Numbered from the stretch's first letter, positions 1-14,317 are shown. The stretch is DNA of 64,000 bases from Hyperoplus lanceolatus (GCA_026929865.2 CM049395.1:30002001-30066000), one strand, 5' to 3'. The notes: a model not told the origin generated them from the letters alone. Made by a program: numbers and translations.

Positions 1-108
1 GGAGAACAAAATATATTAAATTTTAATATTATTTTATATATATATTTTTTCTGCTCACTCAGACAAAACTAATACTTACATTTATTGGCTTGACATGTAG
101 GTCAAATG

Positions 109-707
109 TAGCCTGGCTCCGCCCGCCCGCCTACTTCCGGCCAAATTTCATTTTCCCTTCAGTAGTCAGTCTGGGTGTACAGCGCATTTCCCAGATTCTC
201 CGGAGAATCTACGATCGGCCAATCAGCGAACAGAGCGAGTGGCTGAGAACGCTCCAGTTTCAGTTGAATGCTGCGTTGCTTTATACTCGGAAGAAGGAGA
301 TTTCCGACTTGGTAGTTCCGAGTTCCGACCTGTCTGTGTTCCAGTGCATCTGCTTGCTAAAGTATGGACGCCTAAAACCTTTCTCGTCCAAATAACTAAA
401 CGTTAGGCTCTAACAAGTTACTGTTGCCAGGTACTGGTAGATTCATAGACTACAATATGTAGTGAAGTCGGAAATTTCCGAGTTCCCTGTCCAACTGGAA
501 GGCACCATCAAAAGCCGGCTCATGACACACGTGATGACCAAACGTGATGCGATTGGTTGGCTAATCCAGAGTGGCACTGGGCAGATCCAATAGTTTTAAA
601 CTTCGACAGACACCCGCCTCCAAGTGAGTTAACGTTTGCCAATTACAGCACTTCCAGACCATCTGTACAAATGAAATGAAGTACGGTGGTCTGGTTGGAC
701 CAGGCTA
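109..707. mobile_element. Non-autonomous hAT-like DNA transposon with 9-bp target duplication
   Basis: The element begins TAGCCTGG and ends CCAGGCTA, so the termini are inverted. It is flanked by identical GGTCAAATG copies at 100-108 and 708-716; the identity can be extended by TA, so the exact edge is ambiguous. The interior is 599 bp, has no transposase and is GC-rich at its left end. An 8-9 bp target duplication suggests the hAT superfamily, but the family name is inference. It sits in the presumed brsk2 intron. Confidence 0.7.
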
Positions 708-816
708 GGTCAAATGTAATTGAAATCTGAAAAGTAAGTATTGGTTGAAACGGTCAGCAATCAGTTTTCTCTTTCTGTTACATCACTTATAGAGTTCATC
801 AAAAATGACCTAAGAT

Positions 817-985
817 GGGGGGCCCTCGTGGTGTAGATAGGGCGCCCGCCAATAGAGGCAGGGGGGGGCCACGTGTTCGGTTCCGGCCAGTGGTTGTTCT
901 CTGCATGTCATTCGCCACTCTCCCCCATTTCACCTCTGTCTCTCCAAACTGTCTAATAAAAGCATTACAAAAATATCCTGGGGTG
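817..985 (+). mobile_element. tRNA-derived SINE, degenerate copy
   Basis: A GC-rich tRNA-like head contains GTGGTGTAGATAGGGCG (A-box region) and GTTCGGTTCC (B-box region). It is followed by a tail starting GTTCTCTGCATGTCAT and ending in AATAAAAGCATTACAAAAA. The tail closely matches the SINE at 38294-38468, read on the opposite strand, which defines a shared family. Confidence 0.6.
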
Positions 986-1430
986 AATTTATTCAGCAGA
1001 AAATGGAACGTGGAGTGACATCTGATGCTTTCTTGAAAAGCATCTGTATCCTACCCTGCAGTCCATGTTCTTTCTCTTACCACCCTTCAACATTTGTTTC
1101 CTTTAACTGTGACCACAATATTTCCCAAATCTTAACCAGGTCATTTAAGTCACCTGAATTTAACCAACTCTCAGCTTTCCTCTTTATGGACTTGTTGATA
1201 TGAACTGTTGAGGCTCACTGTGTGTGTATACAATGTGTACGTAAAGTCATTACACTGTTACCCATCAAATCTAAATACAGCTTACATCAGCTGAGGACTC
1301 ATAAACCTCCGAGTATCCAGTTGATGTGACAGATGAGAGCCGCTCTGTCTACAGTCCGGGATTATGAATCTGTTACACTAAAAATAAATGTCTCAAATAT
1401 GTGTAACTGTAAACAACAAGTCAGCCACGC

Positions 1431-1490
1431 TGCCAAACTCATATCCTCTTACTGACAGAGAGTGAATGGCAGACGGCAAGAAGCCTGCGC

Positions 1491-1492
<2 letters not shown>
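1431..1492. repeat. 62-bp module, copy 1 of 2
   Basis: This 62-bp segment recurs at 10758-10819 with only two mismatches. It starts TGCCAAACTCATATCC and ends AAGCCTGCGCGC. Both copies lie just upstream of a (TG)n tract, directly here and about 30 bp away in copy 2. No coding sense or known family is recognised. Confidence 0.75.

Positions 1493-1546
<54 letters not shown>
1493..1546. repeat. (TG)n microsatellite
   Basis: Uninterrupted TG dinucleotide run directly after the 62-bp module. Confidence 0.95.
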
Positions 1547-1548
<2 letters not shown>

Positions 1549-4402
1549 TTGAGCTGCTGTCAAATGACCCACCACAACTGGCCTCCCGTTGGAAGGACAA
1601 TTAAACACTGAATATGTCTGTGATCTAACTCATGTTGTCAACATTGACAGACAATGTGTCCTGAGTAAGTGGGTTATGAATTACACAGCAGAGAAACACA
1701 GCAAAATGCTTGCACTCATTCTCATCCTTGAGTCCCGGAAGCCTACCATTTTACAAAATATCTGAGTAGAAACAGACTCCGGCCTAAAAGTTGCCACAAA
1801 TGATCCTACCATGATATCAATTCCAATCTTATTATGTTTTAAGGGGCTTCGAGCCACTATTAGGTTGAGAAAGGGCAGGTTTGTTACTTCCCCAAAAAGC
1901 CCTCTGAACTGAATATTTCTAACATGGCGACAGATCTATAGGTGGTGTGACTGTCTCTATATCCGTGGGAAGGATCTTCTCCGGTCTCCTGGAGGCTTAG
2001 CTGGAAGAGATCTTTCAGCAGGGGCCTGACAGAGACGACTAGAGCAGACCAATGACAAAGCCAGCAGCTCTCATCCCTCAGACACGGGAGCTGTTTCATC
2101 CTCCCATCCATCGCCCTATACTGTCCCGAGCATACACTGACAAATATGAGTCCCCAAGAAATTCCTCCCATCTTAAAAACCCGCGGCCTCTCTTTATCAA
2201 TCTGTGATCCTCCCCCGTCTGCAGTTCCATTGGTCCTCAATCTCTTCCATGTCTATCCATCCCTGTCTTGCTGCTTCTTCTCCAAAGCTAAAAGCAGCAC
2301 AGCGTTGGGTGATTCAGAGAAGCTAAAATGGCACACACACAACGCCCTGGTGGCGACAGGACAGACATTCTTAAAAGGCTACAATACAAGGTAGCATGAG
2401 GGTTGTCATTGTTTCCTTATTGTTTACAGATAAAATAGCCAAAACCCACAGTGTGTTATTCCGTTCCGTCTCTCAATATTTTGTGACATTTGCACCCTGA
2501 CAGCATTTCTTGGTCCCATTGGTTCCTACTGAGGACATACATCTTTAAAGATGGCTGACAATATACAGTGTCAAGTAAGGTTTAAGAAAGGTTCAGCCAT
2601 TCCCTAAAGCCACTGTGGTTCTAAGGAAATGTGACTCAAACAAGAGGAAATAGTGCATAAGATAGGGCTTATGTGGTGCTCTAGCTGAGTACTTCCCAGC
2701 AGGTTCAAAACAAAAAGGGTAATTACAGTTTTATATAGAATATTACTGACACTGATTTCCATACGTGAATTTATGTTGGGTTTGGGTATCTCTTTATGGC
2801 AGGTGACTTAATGTATTTATCTATGAAATAAAGACCTCAAAAAACCAGTCAAGTAAGGAACAAGGCATTATTCTATATTCAAGATTTTTGGTTTAAATTG
2901 AAGTTTATGTCTGGGCTAGTGTCTGGGAAACACTAACTTCAATATAAAGCACTCAGAAGCACAGTCAAACTAGCTTGTGTGTTTGTGTTTTCGAGGCTGA
3001 TAACATAAACAATGCCCTGTAGTTACCCTCTCTTCCTTGGTTGGTGTTGACTGCGATGGCAGAGATAATGGGAATAATAGGGCTCTGAATTAAGGCTACT
3101 TGAGGTCCCATTGAGTAGTTTGGAGAGTCTCCCCTTTGTGTAAATTAAAACCAAAAGGCCTCATATTAATCACAGCTTTGAATTCATGTTGAAAAGGCTC
3201 ATAGTGTGTGACGGATAGGACGCTGGCCAATTAGGCCTGACTTCCCATCAAGGAGCTTCTATGAGCCACAAGAAACCCTGTACGCGAGTAATTTTGGCCC
3301 GACAAAATGCAGGAGGCAGCTGGCAGAGAAAGAGCAAGGCTAAAGACAGATGGGCAGCACACGCACATAAATAAATGAAAACAATTATTCAATTATCAAA
3401 AATTATGATAAGTTATTAAGCATGATATCTTTTTACACAGCAGCCCACCAAGCCGCATGAAGTGTGTGAATATGATGTGCAGCGGTACCAAACTGTGTGT
3501 AAAGCATGTATGAAGGCTATGGATCTGAATGCTACAAAGCCACACACATAAAAAGCAAGACTGTACATTCTATAGGCTCTAATGCTTAAAAATGGGACAT
3601 CCTGTTGTTGTAGCACAGACCAATGGCTCCCAACCTGACCCCTTACAAATGAAGCGACCCCTCGCTACAGCTCGTCAAACCAGCGAGGGCTCCAAACCTC
3701 AAAGATTGATTCATATTCAATTTTGTTAGAAGGTCCATAGAGGGAGAACTATCTAATATTCAATTTCTGCAGTTGCAGAAATAGCATGTAGTGCAGCGGG
3801 GAACCGGCTTCGTGTGATTGGCCAGGGATGTGCTCGTAATGCTATTCATCTAGATTTCCAGCTGTGGCCTCCTCCTCCTCCACTGTGTGAAGCAGACACC
3901 CCACTAACACCATGGAAGACATGCAGTATGCCGTAAGGTGTCATTGTCACATCCATGGTGTCTAATTGGTTGAGCCACAGTGTCAATCAAGCCTCAATAC
4001 ATAATTGGGACCAATTGCAAATGATTACATCATCTGCTGGATTCGGCTTCCAGACTTGGACGGCAGCCAAGGCATAGTCCCAAAGCTGTTGTCTTCTTCT
4101 TTTTTCTCTTTTTCTTGTTTTACCTCCGTTCGGCTCATTCACATTTGTTTATGATATGCTCCTTATTCTCTTCCTTCATAACTCTCTCATTATTCCTTTT
4201 TCTGCAAGCTTTCTGTTTTCATACCCCCTTCATTCCTCCCCTGGTCTCCAATCCCCTCCCCCTGGCTTATATTCATCCTCTACCATGCCTGCCCCTCCCC
4301 CTCTCACTCTTTCTTTCACTCCATCCTCCTCTCTGCCCCGCCCACCTGCCTCTCCAGTTCCAGTTTAGCTTGCAGCGTTGTCTTTGTCTGTCGGGCCTGT
4401 GA

Positions 4403-4416
4403 GTGTGTGTGGGTGT

Positions 4417-4480
<64 letters not shown>
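4403..4480. repeat. (TG)n microsatellite
   Basis: TG run with a few GGTG interruptions at its left end. The preceding 4090-4390 is pyrimidine-rich and has no gene signal. Confidence 0.95.
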
Positions 4481-4483
<3 letters not shown>

Positions 4484-5763
4484 TGTATGTGATGAGGACC
4501 GTTGGCAGCTATCCAGAGCTGAAGAATACTGTATGACTCTATGAGATGTGTGGTTGTATTTTTAGCTCAGGCTCTCCTCTCCTGCTTCCTCCTGAGAGAG
4601 TCCTTAGGAGCCGACCTGTTCCTGCTAACCCCGCCCCCAATACGTCCCTCCACCACCAGCTCAGCCATGGGTGTAAATACAGGCAGAGTTATGGACGTGG
4701 TTGAACAATGCTGACTCTGTTACAATTTATTTTTTTCGAGTCTCTCAGCTCAGTCTCATTGCAGAACTGTCTCTCGCCCGCACTGACTCAGATTTAATTT
4801 CATCATATGTTTTTTTATATAACATTACATTTTGTCTGACTCCAAATGTTGCCAGGTTCACAATTTTTTTTATATTTAAGAACTGAATTATTTTAGGGTA
4901 ACATTTTAATTGTAAGAAGAAGTATAGGTTTTGTTTTGGTATTGGCGGGAAAAAAAGATAAATGATTACACTATCTGGCAAGGATGTCTCTTTATCATTT
5001 GCAAATAATCAGCTGCAATACATTTGTACATAATGGCATGTAGTAGGGCCACTTTACCATAATGATATGACTCATATTAACTCTTAGAATGTTATCATTC
5101 TATCAAAATGTTGTCCAAATTCTTTTCTCGTGTGATGTACATGTAACAATTCCTCTCTTTTCCTGTAAAATATTCAGTTATTATTCTTGATGACTCGTCT
5201 TGAACTCATTGCACCAAATGTGATTTAGACCCATTTTAACCTCATGCAATGCGTTCATCCTCCTGATATAACAACGTTAGTGTGTGCACTGGTGGAGCAG
5301 GTGAAAAGTATATTCTTCAGCTTCGATACATATTCCATTTCACCGGGAAATATACCACAATATAGAACATAAATACGCTCTCTGACATTTCACTGACAAT
5401 TTCAAAACATTATCAATCTCTACCTTCCTTACTAAGATTTCCATTTCCCCCTCAACAGCCATCCACCTACCCGCCGACTGTGTGTTGAGCCCATTTCACA
5501 TGGTGAACCCAGCAGTCAATGTCTCATTCAACACCAGCAGGACTGTGGGAGTCTGTGGGGGCTTTTAGCCTGAAGGACCAAGGCTGCATCAACAGGGTCA
5601 AGCAAGGGGAACTTGACTTGGTTTCCCCCACACCCCTCACCCGTCTGCCTGTGTTACAGCGCCTTAGGACAGGGAGGAGTGTAAGAGAGAGGACAAGGGG
5701 AGAAGAGGATGGGCAATGGGGCAGAAGGGGGGTTTATTAGATTATAGGAGCTCAAGAAGAAGG

Positions 5764-5889
<126 letters not shown>

Positions 5890-7418
5890 ATAAAAAATTT
5901 AAGAAAATCCTTAAATTTGATAAGCCATGGGATCTGGAAATAATTTGAATGTGAGCATAACACATGTTTTAAAAAGATGAATCGTTAATTAAGAACGTTT
6001 GTTGAATGTTTTTCTGTCTTTTTTATTTGAACAGTTCAAACTAACAACTTAAGTTTACACCTTAAGAAGTAAAAGGCAAATAAAAAAAGCCAAAATATTC
6101 TCCCTGACCTACCCAACGAAGGTGTAAAGCACCAAAAACCTACTGTAAACCTGTGTGTGCTGTGTGTGTCAGAGGGTGTCATCCGCTAGTTTGTAAGTAA
6201 ATGTCTGCGATCATCCATGATAACATACACACAGACACACAGTGTGTGTTGGGGGCCATCTGGCAGGTGGTTTAATGAGGGTCATGACCTCCTGTCATCC
6301 CCTCCTCCTTCATTACAAAGCTAACATTTCAGAACAATAGAGAACTGGGCTTTTTGCTGACAGAAAAACACAACAGAGCTACTGCAGATTTCGAAATTAA
6401 AACTCTGAATTAACATAGAGTAGTTACGGATTTCACAATCATTCATAAAAAGTAGGTGAGAATGACAGAAGATTTTGTTTACTTACTTTTCATACAAAAC
6501 TAATGTTAATTTTGGATGTCATGATTCATAGTAAAAATAGCTTGAGGAAATATCAGCTTCTCTTTTAGATTTGTTCCTTTAGATCATCTCCTTCAAACAG
6601 GATGTTGGGATTAGCAGCAGATTAAGGCCAGTCCATTAGGGGCAATAGTTCTGGGGTGCAACAACTATCACCCACCAGCCACACTCCCATTGTCTGCTTA
6701 TTCAGGACAGACAGCGAGAAAGAGGATCCATCAGGATGTGTAATGGCTGACATAGATCCCTCTTCATCCTGTCAGAGAGCTTTTACCATTTCAAATGTGG
6801 AATCGCTGTACAATCACTTCAATATGAACAATGCTATATATCTGCTGCTAACAACATATTACTGTTATCATCATGCATAATCATTATCACTCCACTGTTT
6901 ATCTTCACATTTTTACTTCAAGCTAATCCAAAATCTATGTATGTTGCCAGCCTTTATTTTGACAAGAAGTTCATAAAATGATGTTTAAACAACAGATATG
7001 ACAGAACAGACAAAATTGCACTTAAGAATTTGCCATGTCAGCCACTTACTATATAGCAGTCAACATGGAAAGAACCTTGCCGGTCTTTTCCAGTCGCCGG
7101 CCGCTATCATCTTTAGCCGTTTCCGCTAGCAGCCAAAAAAACTATGTCTGTCATCAAATTCTGAGCATGGTTAATTAATTACTTTATTATTAATTAAATG
7201 AATAATACATGTTTCTACTCCTCTAAACCCTACCCTCTAGGCATGCCAGTGTAAATGATTTACAATTGCAATTTACTTTTCTTTCTCCTCTCTTATTCAC
7301 GTATGCTTAAGCATAGTGGTTACCATAGCTACGCTGTGTTTTGCAGAAATAGTTTCAAGAATAATACATTGCAGCAGAGGCCCTTTCTCCCGCCAAAACC
7401 ACCAGTAGCGTGCGCTGT

Positions 7419-7420
<2 letters not shown>

Positions 7421-7495
<75 letters not shown>
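7421..7495. repeat. (TG)n microsatellite
   Basis: Pure TG run. Confidence 0.95.
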
Positions 7496-7497
<2 letters not shown>

Positions 7498-7659
7498 ACT
7501 GCAGAGAGGCTGCAGTCGGTCTCTGCTGTAATGCAGCACTGCAGCCTAACAGTACTCACACCACACTGCAGGTCACAGAGACAGAGCGCTCGCTGAAAAT
7601 ACTGCAACATAGCATGCAAACACACATACACACACAGGTTTGTTTTTTCTATGGTTCAG

Positions 7660-7868
7660 CACACACTCAATAATATAATGGACTTAGTTGTGTTCATCAT
7701 CACAATTAAATGCCAAAACCATAACACTTGCCTTAATCCAACCCAAATTCTGACCTTAACCTTAAAACTAAGTCTTAACCTTTACATTTTAAAATATCCT
7801 CACAATGCAGGAATGTCGTCATTGCAATGGTTTAAAATAAAATTGGTCCCCGCAAAGATAGCATTACA
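7660..7868. repeat. Dispersed repeat, relative of 13105-13222
   Basis: Contains CATCACAATTAAATGCC, a series of CTTAACC-type words and GGTCCCCGCAAAGATAG. The block at 13105-13222 carries the same kind of sequence (ACCACAACTAAATGCCTAAC). This looks like an old interspersed fish repeat whose class I cannot name with certainty. Confidence 0.5.
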
Positions 7869-7989
7869 AGCCCAAACACACATGCACTGCTATAGAACCA
7901 TGTGATGCTACGAATCCCCTTTCACGTGTGTTTTAAGGACTGGTTGATATCAAGATGCACCATGTCATTTACAACATCCACTTCCACTC

Positions 7990-7992
<3 letters not shown>

Positions 7993-8056
<64 letters not shown>
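7993..8056. repeat. (CA)n microsatellite
   Basis: Pure CA run. Confidence 0.95.
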
Positions 8057-8058
<2 letters not shown>

Positions 8059-9167
8059 CTGGGAGCAGTGGTACCTGCCAGCGTTGCCAGTAAAGAGAGT
8101 ATAATGGCGGTTCTCACGCCCCGTCCCCCGCCCTTTAATCTGATTATGCCACATGATTGGATGTTTGACTGAGGCTGTGCGCTCCGGGCCATGCGGCTCA
8201 TCTGCGCGTGCAGCCTCTGATAGACCATCTGTTTGGACTGGACACCTTCATTCTGAAGCAGGAGAGAGGGGTTCTCCTCTCCTACAGCCCAGACCATCTG
8301 TGAGGGACGCCAAGTCAGCGTCCTGTCGGAGCAAAGGGACATGAGACACTACAGTCAAAGGTAGTACGATCGCAGTGCTGCAGTCTGCCTGCCTCTGCCT
8401 GCATGTCCCCGCATAAGAAAAAAGCTAATTAACAAATTGCAATAACCTCATTCAAGGTTTTCGTACCTGACTGGACTTTCCCATCCATGACCGTGTCCTC
8501 TCCCCGCCGTGAAATCGCTGAAGGCCAAAAGAACACGGCCATCCCGTCATGCACTAGTCAGAGGGTTTTAGTGGACAGAGGGCGGGGGGGTGGTTATTTA
8601 TCTAATATGGAGATACAAGAAAAAACTAAATTTTGCCACAAAATGAAGTGAGGGTCAAGCGTGGGCATAGTGCCTGATCAGAGAGGAACGGGGAAAGTAA
8701 AGCAGCTCTTCAAATGGTAATTTCCCACCTGCTTCAGTTCCTGGATGCGTTAAGTGCTGACTCAGAGGGAAGGTCCAGATTGCTTTTTTGGAAAAGGGAT
8801 GAAAGAGACAGGTTTTCAGAGGAAGAGAGAAGGGGGGGATTTATGCTCAATTTCATTAAGTTTTTGGCTGGGTGGAAGAAGGCTGCATGGACCATAAGGG
8901 GCTTATCTGGAGCCATAACCCATTCCTGTTTGATTATCAGCTATTGATTGAGGCATTAAATTTATCTCTGTTGAACGTGGCAGCATGTGAAAAAAATGTC
9001 CACCTGACAGGATGTGGGACTGGATTAAGAAAGAGATGGCAGATAGGCAACAGAGCAGATACTGCTGGCCAACCTCAGTCACATTGACTGAACAGCAGCT
9101 CTGTGTGCACCAGCAGGGAGCTTTTGTAAAGTGCTAAAAATCCAGCAGTGCAAGCAATGCTTGGGCA

Positions 9168-9300
9168 CTAGGGTCGCTTTCACACCTAACCTGTTTGTCG
9201 ATGGTTCAAATGACCTCTAGTGTGTTTGTGGGTTTAGTTGGGTTCATTAAGGCTGGTTTGACAGCTTCTGGTGCAGACTCAAACAAGCCTGAGACCGCCT
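9168..9300. repeat. Possible end of a fish interspersed repeat
   Basis: GGTCGCTTTCACACCTAACC resembles the end of a common teleost repeat. I could not find its partner terminus, so this is a weak call from memory of the motif. Confidence 0.25.
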
Positions 9301-10435
9301 AGCAAATAGCTGTATCTGGCTGCTGTCAGTTGGAAAGCAAAGTAGAACATCCACAAGAACGTCCACGATGCCTTGGCTTGTGGATGAGAGAAGAGCTAAC
9401 CCAACCAATCTCACTAAACTTATTGGATAAAAGCTACCCGCCTCCGGGAAAATAACAATTTAACGACAGTTCAAAAAAGGCCTTCTCTCTGCTATTTGTA
9501 TAAATAAAGGCCCAGTTCAATGTTTGAGATTATACCGTACAATGTTATGAAACAGAGAAAATGTCTGGGAAAATCGTTTTTCTTTTTGATTTTGTCAGTC
9601 ATGATAAATCTGTTAATAGACTAGTTGTTTCAGAACAACACGAATTGAAATGTTATCTGTTACCAAAGTACTACTTGTAATGCTTGAGAGGTAAAAACAA
9701 CCTCTTTATGTTCCAGCCGTGCAGTTGTCAGTCAGTAATAGCTGGACTTCTCTACTGCCAATTGTGTTAGAGAGCTGAAAGCACCATTCCTACACCACTT
9801 GTCTTGCAGCATCTACAGATGTTGCAATCTGGCCAATAATTATTGTTGTTTGGGAGTGATGATGGAGGCTGATGGTTCTGCTGTGGCCCAGCATGTTTTT
9901 CCAAACCTCCATTTGCTTCCGGCTGATCCATATAGGCTTCAACAGCACATCATCACACACGCTCAATAGCCTATCCTGAATCTATCACAGCAGGTGGGCA
10001 ACATAGTCCCGAACATATTGACTTCAAGGGTGCACACATGTGCTACGTGTACACTAACAATAAAACAACCGCCAGCACTCACGAGACAATTATCAAGCTG
10101 TGCATACACACTGCATGAGTTCATTAAAGCTCTATCCACCACATGATAAACATAATTGACTGGTGAATTAATGCAGGACACGAGCGTCTACCGTAGCTTA
10201 CACACAGAAAAGTTAATGAATCTGGGAGAGCAGAGCAGAGGAGTGAACAGAGACAAGAGAAACCATTCCTCCACCTACAAGCACAAAGGCACTGTATTCT
10301 ATACACTGGCTACAGTGGGGAGACAGGACAGATGGATAAGAAGAGAGAAGAGGAGGATGACTAAGTAGACAGTAGAGGGCTAACGTGAAATAAGGGTAGC
10401 AAGCGATTGGGAACGACATAAGTAACATGACATCC

Positions 10436-10503
10436 TACAGACTCGAACTGGGGAAACTACAACATGATCATCGCCTTAGTCACCTCGGACACCACGGTGC
10501 CCC
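10436..10503 (-). repeat. tRNA-Ser/Leu-like SINE head or tRNA pseudogene
   Basis: On the minus strand, GTGTCCGAGGTGACTAAGG resembles the class II tRNA A-box region (usual form TGGCCGAGTGGTTAAGG). AGTTCGAGTCT resembles the B box and follows about 25 bp later. The acceptor stem does not pair, so it is not a functional tRNA gene. Confidence 0.5.
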
Positions 10504-10757
10504 AGTTTTTTTAAATTCTTAATCTATTGGCACCAGCAGACATTAATGTTGGGACCTCAACAATAACCACAGCACTGCCACAACTAATTTGAAGAAGGAC
10601 GACACACCCTTACCCACCCACAAACACAGAGATGCTTTCCCACACACTCCAGCTGCATGAATATGTCAGCAGCAGCAGCAGCAGCCCAACTGACTTGCAT
10701 AGGGGTTTGTTAATGACCGCCAGCCACAGGCAAGATGACAGCATTCTCAACTAGCAT

Positions 10758-10819
10758 TGCCAAACTCATATCCTCTTACTGACAGAGAGTGAATGGCAGA
10801 TAGCAAGAAGCCTGCGCGC
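10758..10819. repeat. 62-bp module, copy 2 of 2
   Basis: 60 of 62 positions match the copy at 1431-1492. It is in direct orientation, 9.3 kb away, and again lies beside a TG microsatellite. Confidence 0.75.
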
Positions 10820-10850
10820 TGATGAATGAGACACAGAAATCTTATTATCT

Positions 10851-10854
10851 GTGC

Positions 10855-10952
<98 letters not shown>
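10851..10952. repeat. (TG)n microsatellite
   Basis: TG run with a short TGCG start. Confidence 0.95.
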
Positions 10953-10953
<1 letters not shown>

Positions 10954-11530
10954 CCTGCTAATTGAATAACACTAACAGCATCTCTCGGACGAGATAAACA
11001 TATTTTGTTATTTCTGTTCCCACGCTATCAAAGACTTATATTTTTTTATCTGATCTGAAAATTGCTTATCCTTTTTTTTCTTGCATCAATACATCTCTCA
11101 GCACGTCTAAGAGTAAAGACTATTGGACTATGCTTGTATCCTTATTACAGCTACTCTTAACACATCTCTCTCTGTAAAACCACATGGCATTTTCTTTTTC
11201 ATTTTAACAATAGAACCTAATACAAATAGTAACACCAACTGTGCAATGGCAATGTACATGATTCCTCCCGCAAGGAAACCGTCTCAAATTGTCAGGGATT
11301 TGTATAGGCCACAATTCCTCCCATCTGTGTACTTGTATTCCTGCTAAATGTCAAATCATCTGTTTAAGCCGGTGGTGGTTGATGTGGCTGAATGTTTCCT
11401 ATGAGGAGAAAACGGTGGAAAATCTGCCATAGGTAGAGGGGATCAGAAGATGCCTCCCAATAATGACGCATTCAAGCAGCAGGGGTTCAGGGTTAGTTAT
11501 GAGCTTTAGACCGACCACCTCAGAGGGAAC

Positions 11531-11533
<3 letters not shown>

Positions 11534-11571
<38 letters not shown>
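11534..11571. repeat. (GA)n microsatellite
   Basis: Pure GA run. Confidence 0.95.
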
Positions 11572-11573
<2 letters not shown>

Positions 11574-12579
11574 AGTGAGCGATGTAAGGATAACATGAGA
11601 ACGTGAGATGTAGAGAGAAAGAGAGAGATTGGGGGATAGATTCTAAGTCATTGTTTAATGGCTACGGTGAAACAACCCCCCCTCCCCCCCCAAGGCCGGG
11701 GGCCGTGGAGATCTAGAGTGAGCATACCTCCAACCGGCAACAGAAGAGAGCATTCCTCTGGTTGTCATGGTAACCGAGCCCTCAGCTGGGAAGGCAAAGT
11801 AAAGGAGGGGGAACCAAAAAGGGATGTACTATATAGAAAAAAGGAAAAAGGAGGGGGGAGAGAATTGGGAGCGTAATTTTGATTAGCTCCCCCATGCTGT
11901 GTGCAGGGAAACCCTCCGAACAGACTGTTGTCTACAAGAAGTATTTACTCCCCGATGCACAGCCAGGTATAGGCTAATAAGCAACTCAGAAAATGAAGGC
12001 GATAAATAACAAAAAGAAAATTGTAAGTCTCAACTATACTATATTCTGTTTCCAGGTGCTAACCTTCCAACTACCTCTCATTCACCTTGTTCAAGTTCAA
12101 ACCAGAACTTTCAAAACCTACAACTAGGAGTGGGGGATATAGATAACATCTTCTGTTATGATGTAAAAAAATAAAATAATAATTGTATTATTTTTTATAC
12201 AAAGGGACCACATTAGAAACCTTTCGTGCCATAGATATGTTGTGCTGTTTAAATGTAATGCAGCAGAATGAAGCCAACCAATTGGTTTTTTTTTTCAATA
12301 GAAATACTGTGAAAAAAATCCTTCACTGCAAATGCTCATAAAACCGCCACACATGCAAATGCACAAAATAGAAACACACAGCTTCACAGAAACACACGTA
12401 AACACTCACACACCCACATAAACATATGGCTATAGACACATGTGCATATATGCTGTGAGAGCGATGAGAGTGTTACCACCTGCAACCTGCTGATAATGAA
12501 GCTGTATTTCAGCCACCTAAAGGCAGCCATCTGTGCTGGGGCTCTCACTGCTGCCCACACCACCCCCACCCTGCACAGG

Positions 12580-12737
<158 letters not shown>

Positions 12738-13104
12738 AACAACCACACATAAACACAGCAGCACTCCTCTACTAGAGCCAAGGGACTAAAGTCTTTAGGA
12801 TGTTTCACGTCAATAACATGACACATTCGTTATAGCCAACAGGGATACACACCCACACCCACACACACACTAACACATATGTTCTTAAGACAGGTTATAG
12901 ACAAATAAAAATTAATGATATTGTCTTCTTCCCAGCATATAGTAAGTACCCTCAAAGTCAGAGATTACACATCAGGGATTTTTAACCACTTTATCAATCC
13001 ACATGTTTCTGGTAGATCAGGGCATCAAAAGTTGTTGCTATATATTTTGCATTATATAGTTTACATAGCTAGGTTAATTTTTTGAATCCATTGGAAAATG
13101 CACA

Positions 13105-13222
13105 TATACACACATCCTTGTACTTCTATGTTTGTGAGGACCCTCATTGACATAATGCATTCCCTAGCCCCCTACCTTCACCACCACAACTAAATGCCTA
13201 ACCCAAAACCTTACAGTTGCCC
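13105..13222. repeat. Dispersed repeat, relative of 7660-7868
   Basis: The text CATCCTTGTACTTCTATG, GTGAGGACCCTCATTGAC and ACAACTAAATGCC is typical of a widespread teleost interspersed repeat. It shares words with 7660-7868. Confidence 0.5.
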
Positions 13223-13544
13223 TAACTTAAAGGCATACTAAGCGATTGGAATCCAGAACACTTTTTGTCAAAATAAGCTCAAATCTACTCACCATAAGGT
13301 CCGGCAAAAAAAACTGATTATATGAGACATTAGATATACATGTAAATATACACTGATGGCAGCAATTTACGGGGCGGATTCAGAGCAAACCAGAAATAGT
13401 ATTTGGGGTTCAATATTTTACTCAATGATATAAAAAATATAAAAAGCTGTGTCAGGAAATAATTCACCATAAATTAAGTTGCTTTAATCGTCAATTAACA
13501 CATTGAAATTAGTCTTTTCGCAATATCCGCTCTCAGAAGACACC

Positions 13545-13765
13545 ACACTCCATAGCAGGTCCTTGCTCAGGGTCAGCCGAAGTACAGCGCCCCTGGAGCA
13601 GTGCTGGGGAAGTGCCTTGCTCAAGGACATAATGATAGAGACGATGGGCAGGCACCGTATATGTAATACCAGCCACCAGTACTTTTACAACTAGCGCTCT
13701 CCTTTCCTGTGCCGTGGATCAAACCAGCGACTGGTCAGCCCCTCTTTCCTCTAGGCCATCCTTCA
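13545..13765. repeat. Dispersed fish repeat (SINE/LINE tail type)
   Basis: Contains CTTGCTCAGGGTCAGC, GTGCCTTGCTCAAGGAC, GTGGATCAAACCAGCGAC and CTCTAGGCCATCC. These words are typical of abundant teleost retroelement tails. No coding potential. Confidence 0.5.
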
Positions 13766-14259
13766 AACCTTCATATGATTTATAGCTTCAAATGATATGC
13801 TATCATCATCTGCTATAGTAGAGTCAATGACAAGTGCATAGTGTTAATATGTGCATGCATACTCATGACTTTAAAGTAGATGCACAATTTAAAATATTCT
13901 GTATTCTTTCGGCTATTCTAAAGAGGTCCAAAAGCATATCTGCATATCTGCAAAGCTGAGAAGCTGGGAAGCTGAGAAGCGAAAACAGAGAGAGGACAAG
14001 AGGAGTGAAAGATTGGCGGCTACAGTCTTGCAATGATCACCAAGAAGGAAAAGAGTGGCCATTGTCACAGTAGGAGAGATGAAACCATGACAACCATCCC
14101 CACTGTTGGCCAACACTTAGAAAATGAGCACTGCATGGAGCCTGGGAAACCAGTGTAAAAAGGGAGTACTTCAACCCCTCCACCCCCACACACTCACATA
14201 CATGAAGACACACGGACTAATTGTTCAGAGTCAGCACAGGCACTCGCTATTCAGCTTCA

Positions 14260-14260
<1 letters not shown>

Positions 14261-14315
<55 letters not shown>
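14261..14315. repeat. (CA)n microsatellite
   Basis: Pure CA run. Confidence 0.95.

Positions 14316-14317
<2 letters not shown>

Noticed and set aside
10436..10503. Functional tRNA-Ser gene
   Set aside because: Box-like motifs exist but the acceptor stem and anticodon arm do not pair; a SINE head or pseudogene is more likely.
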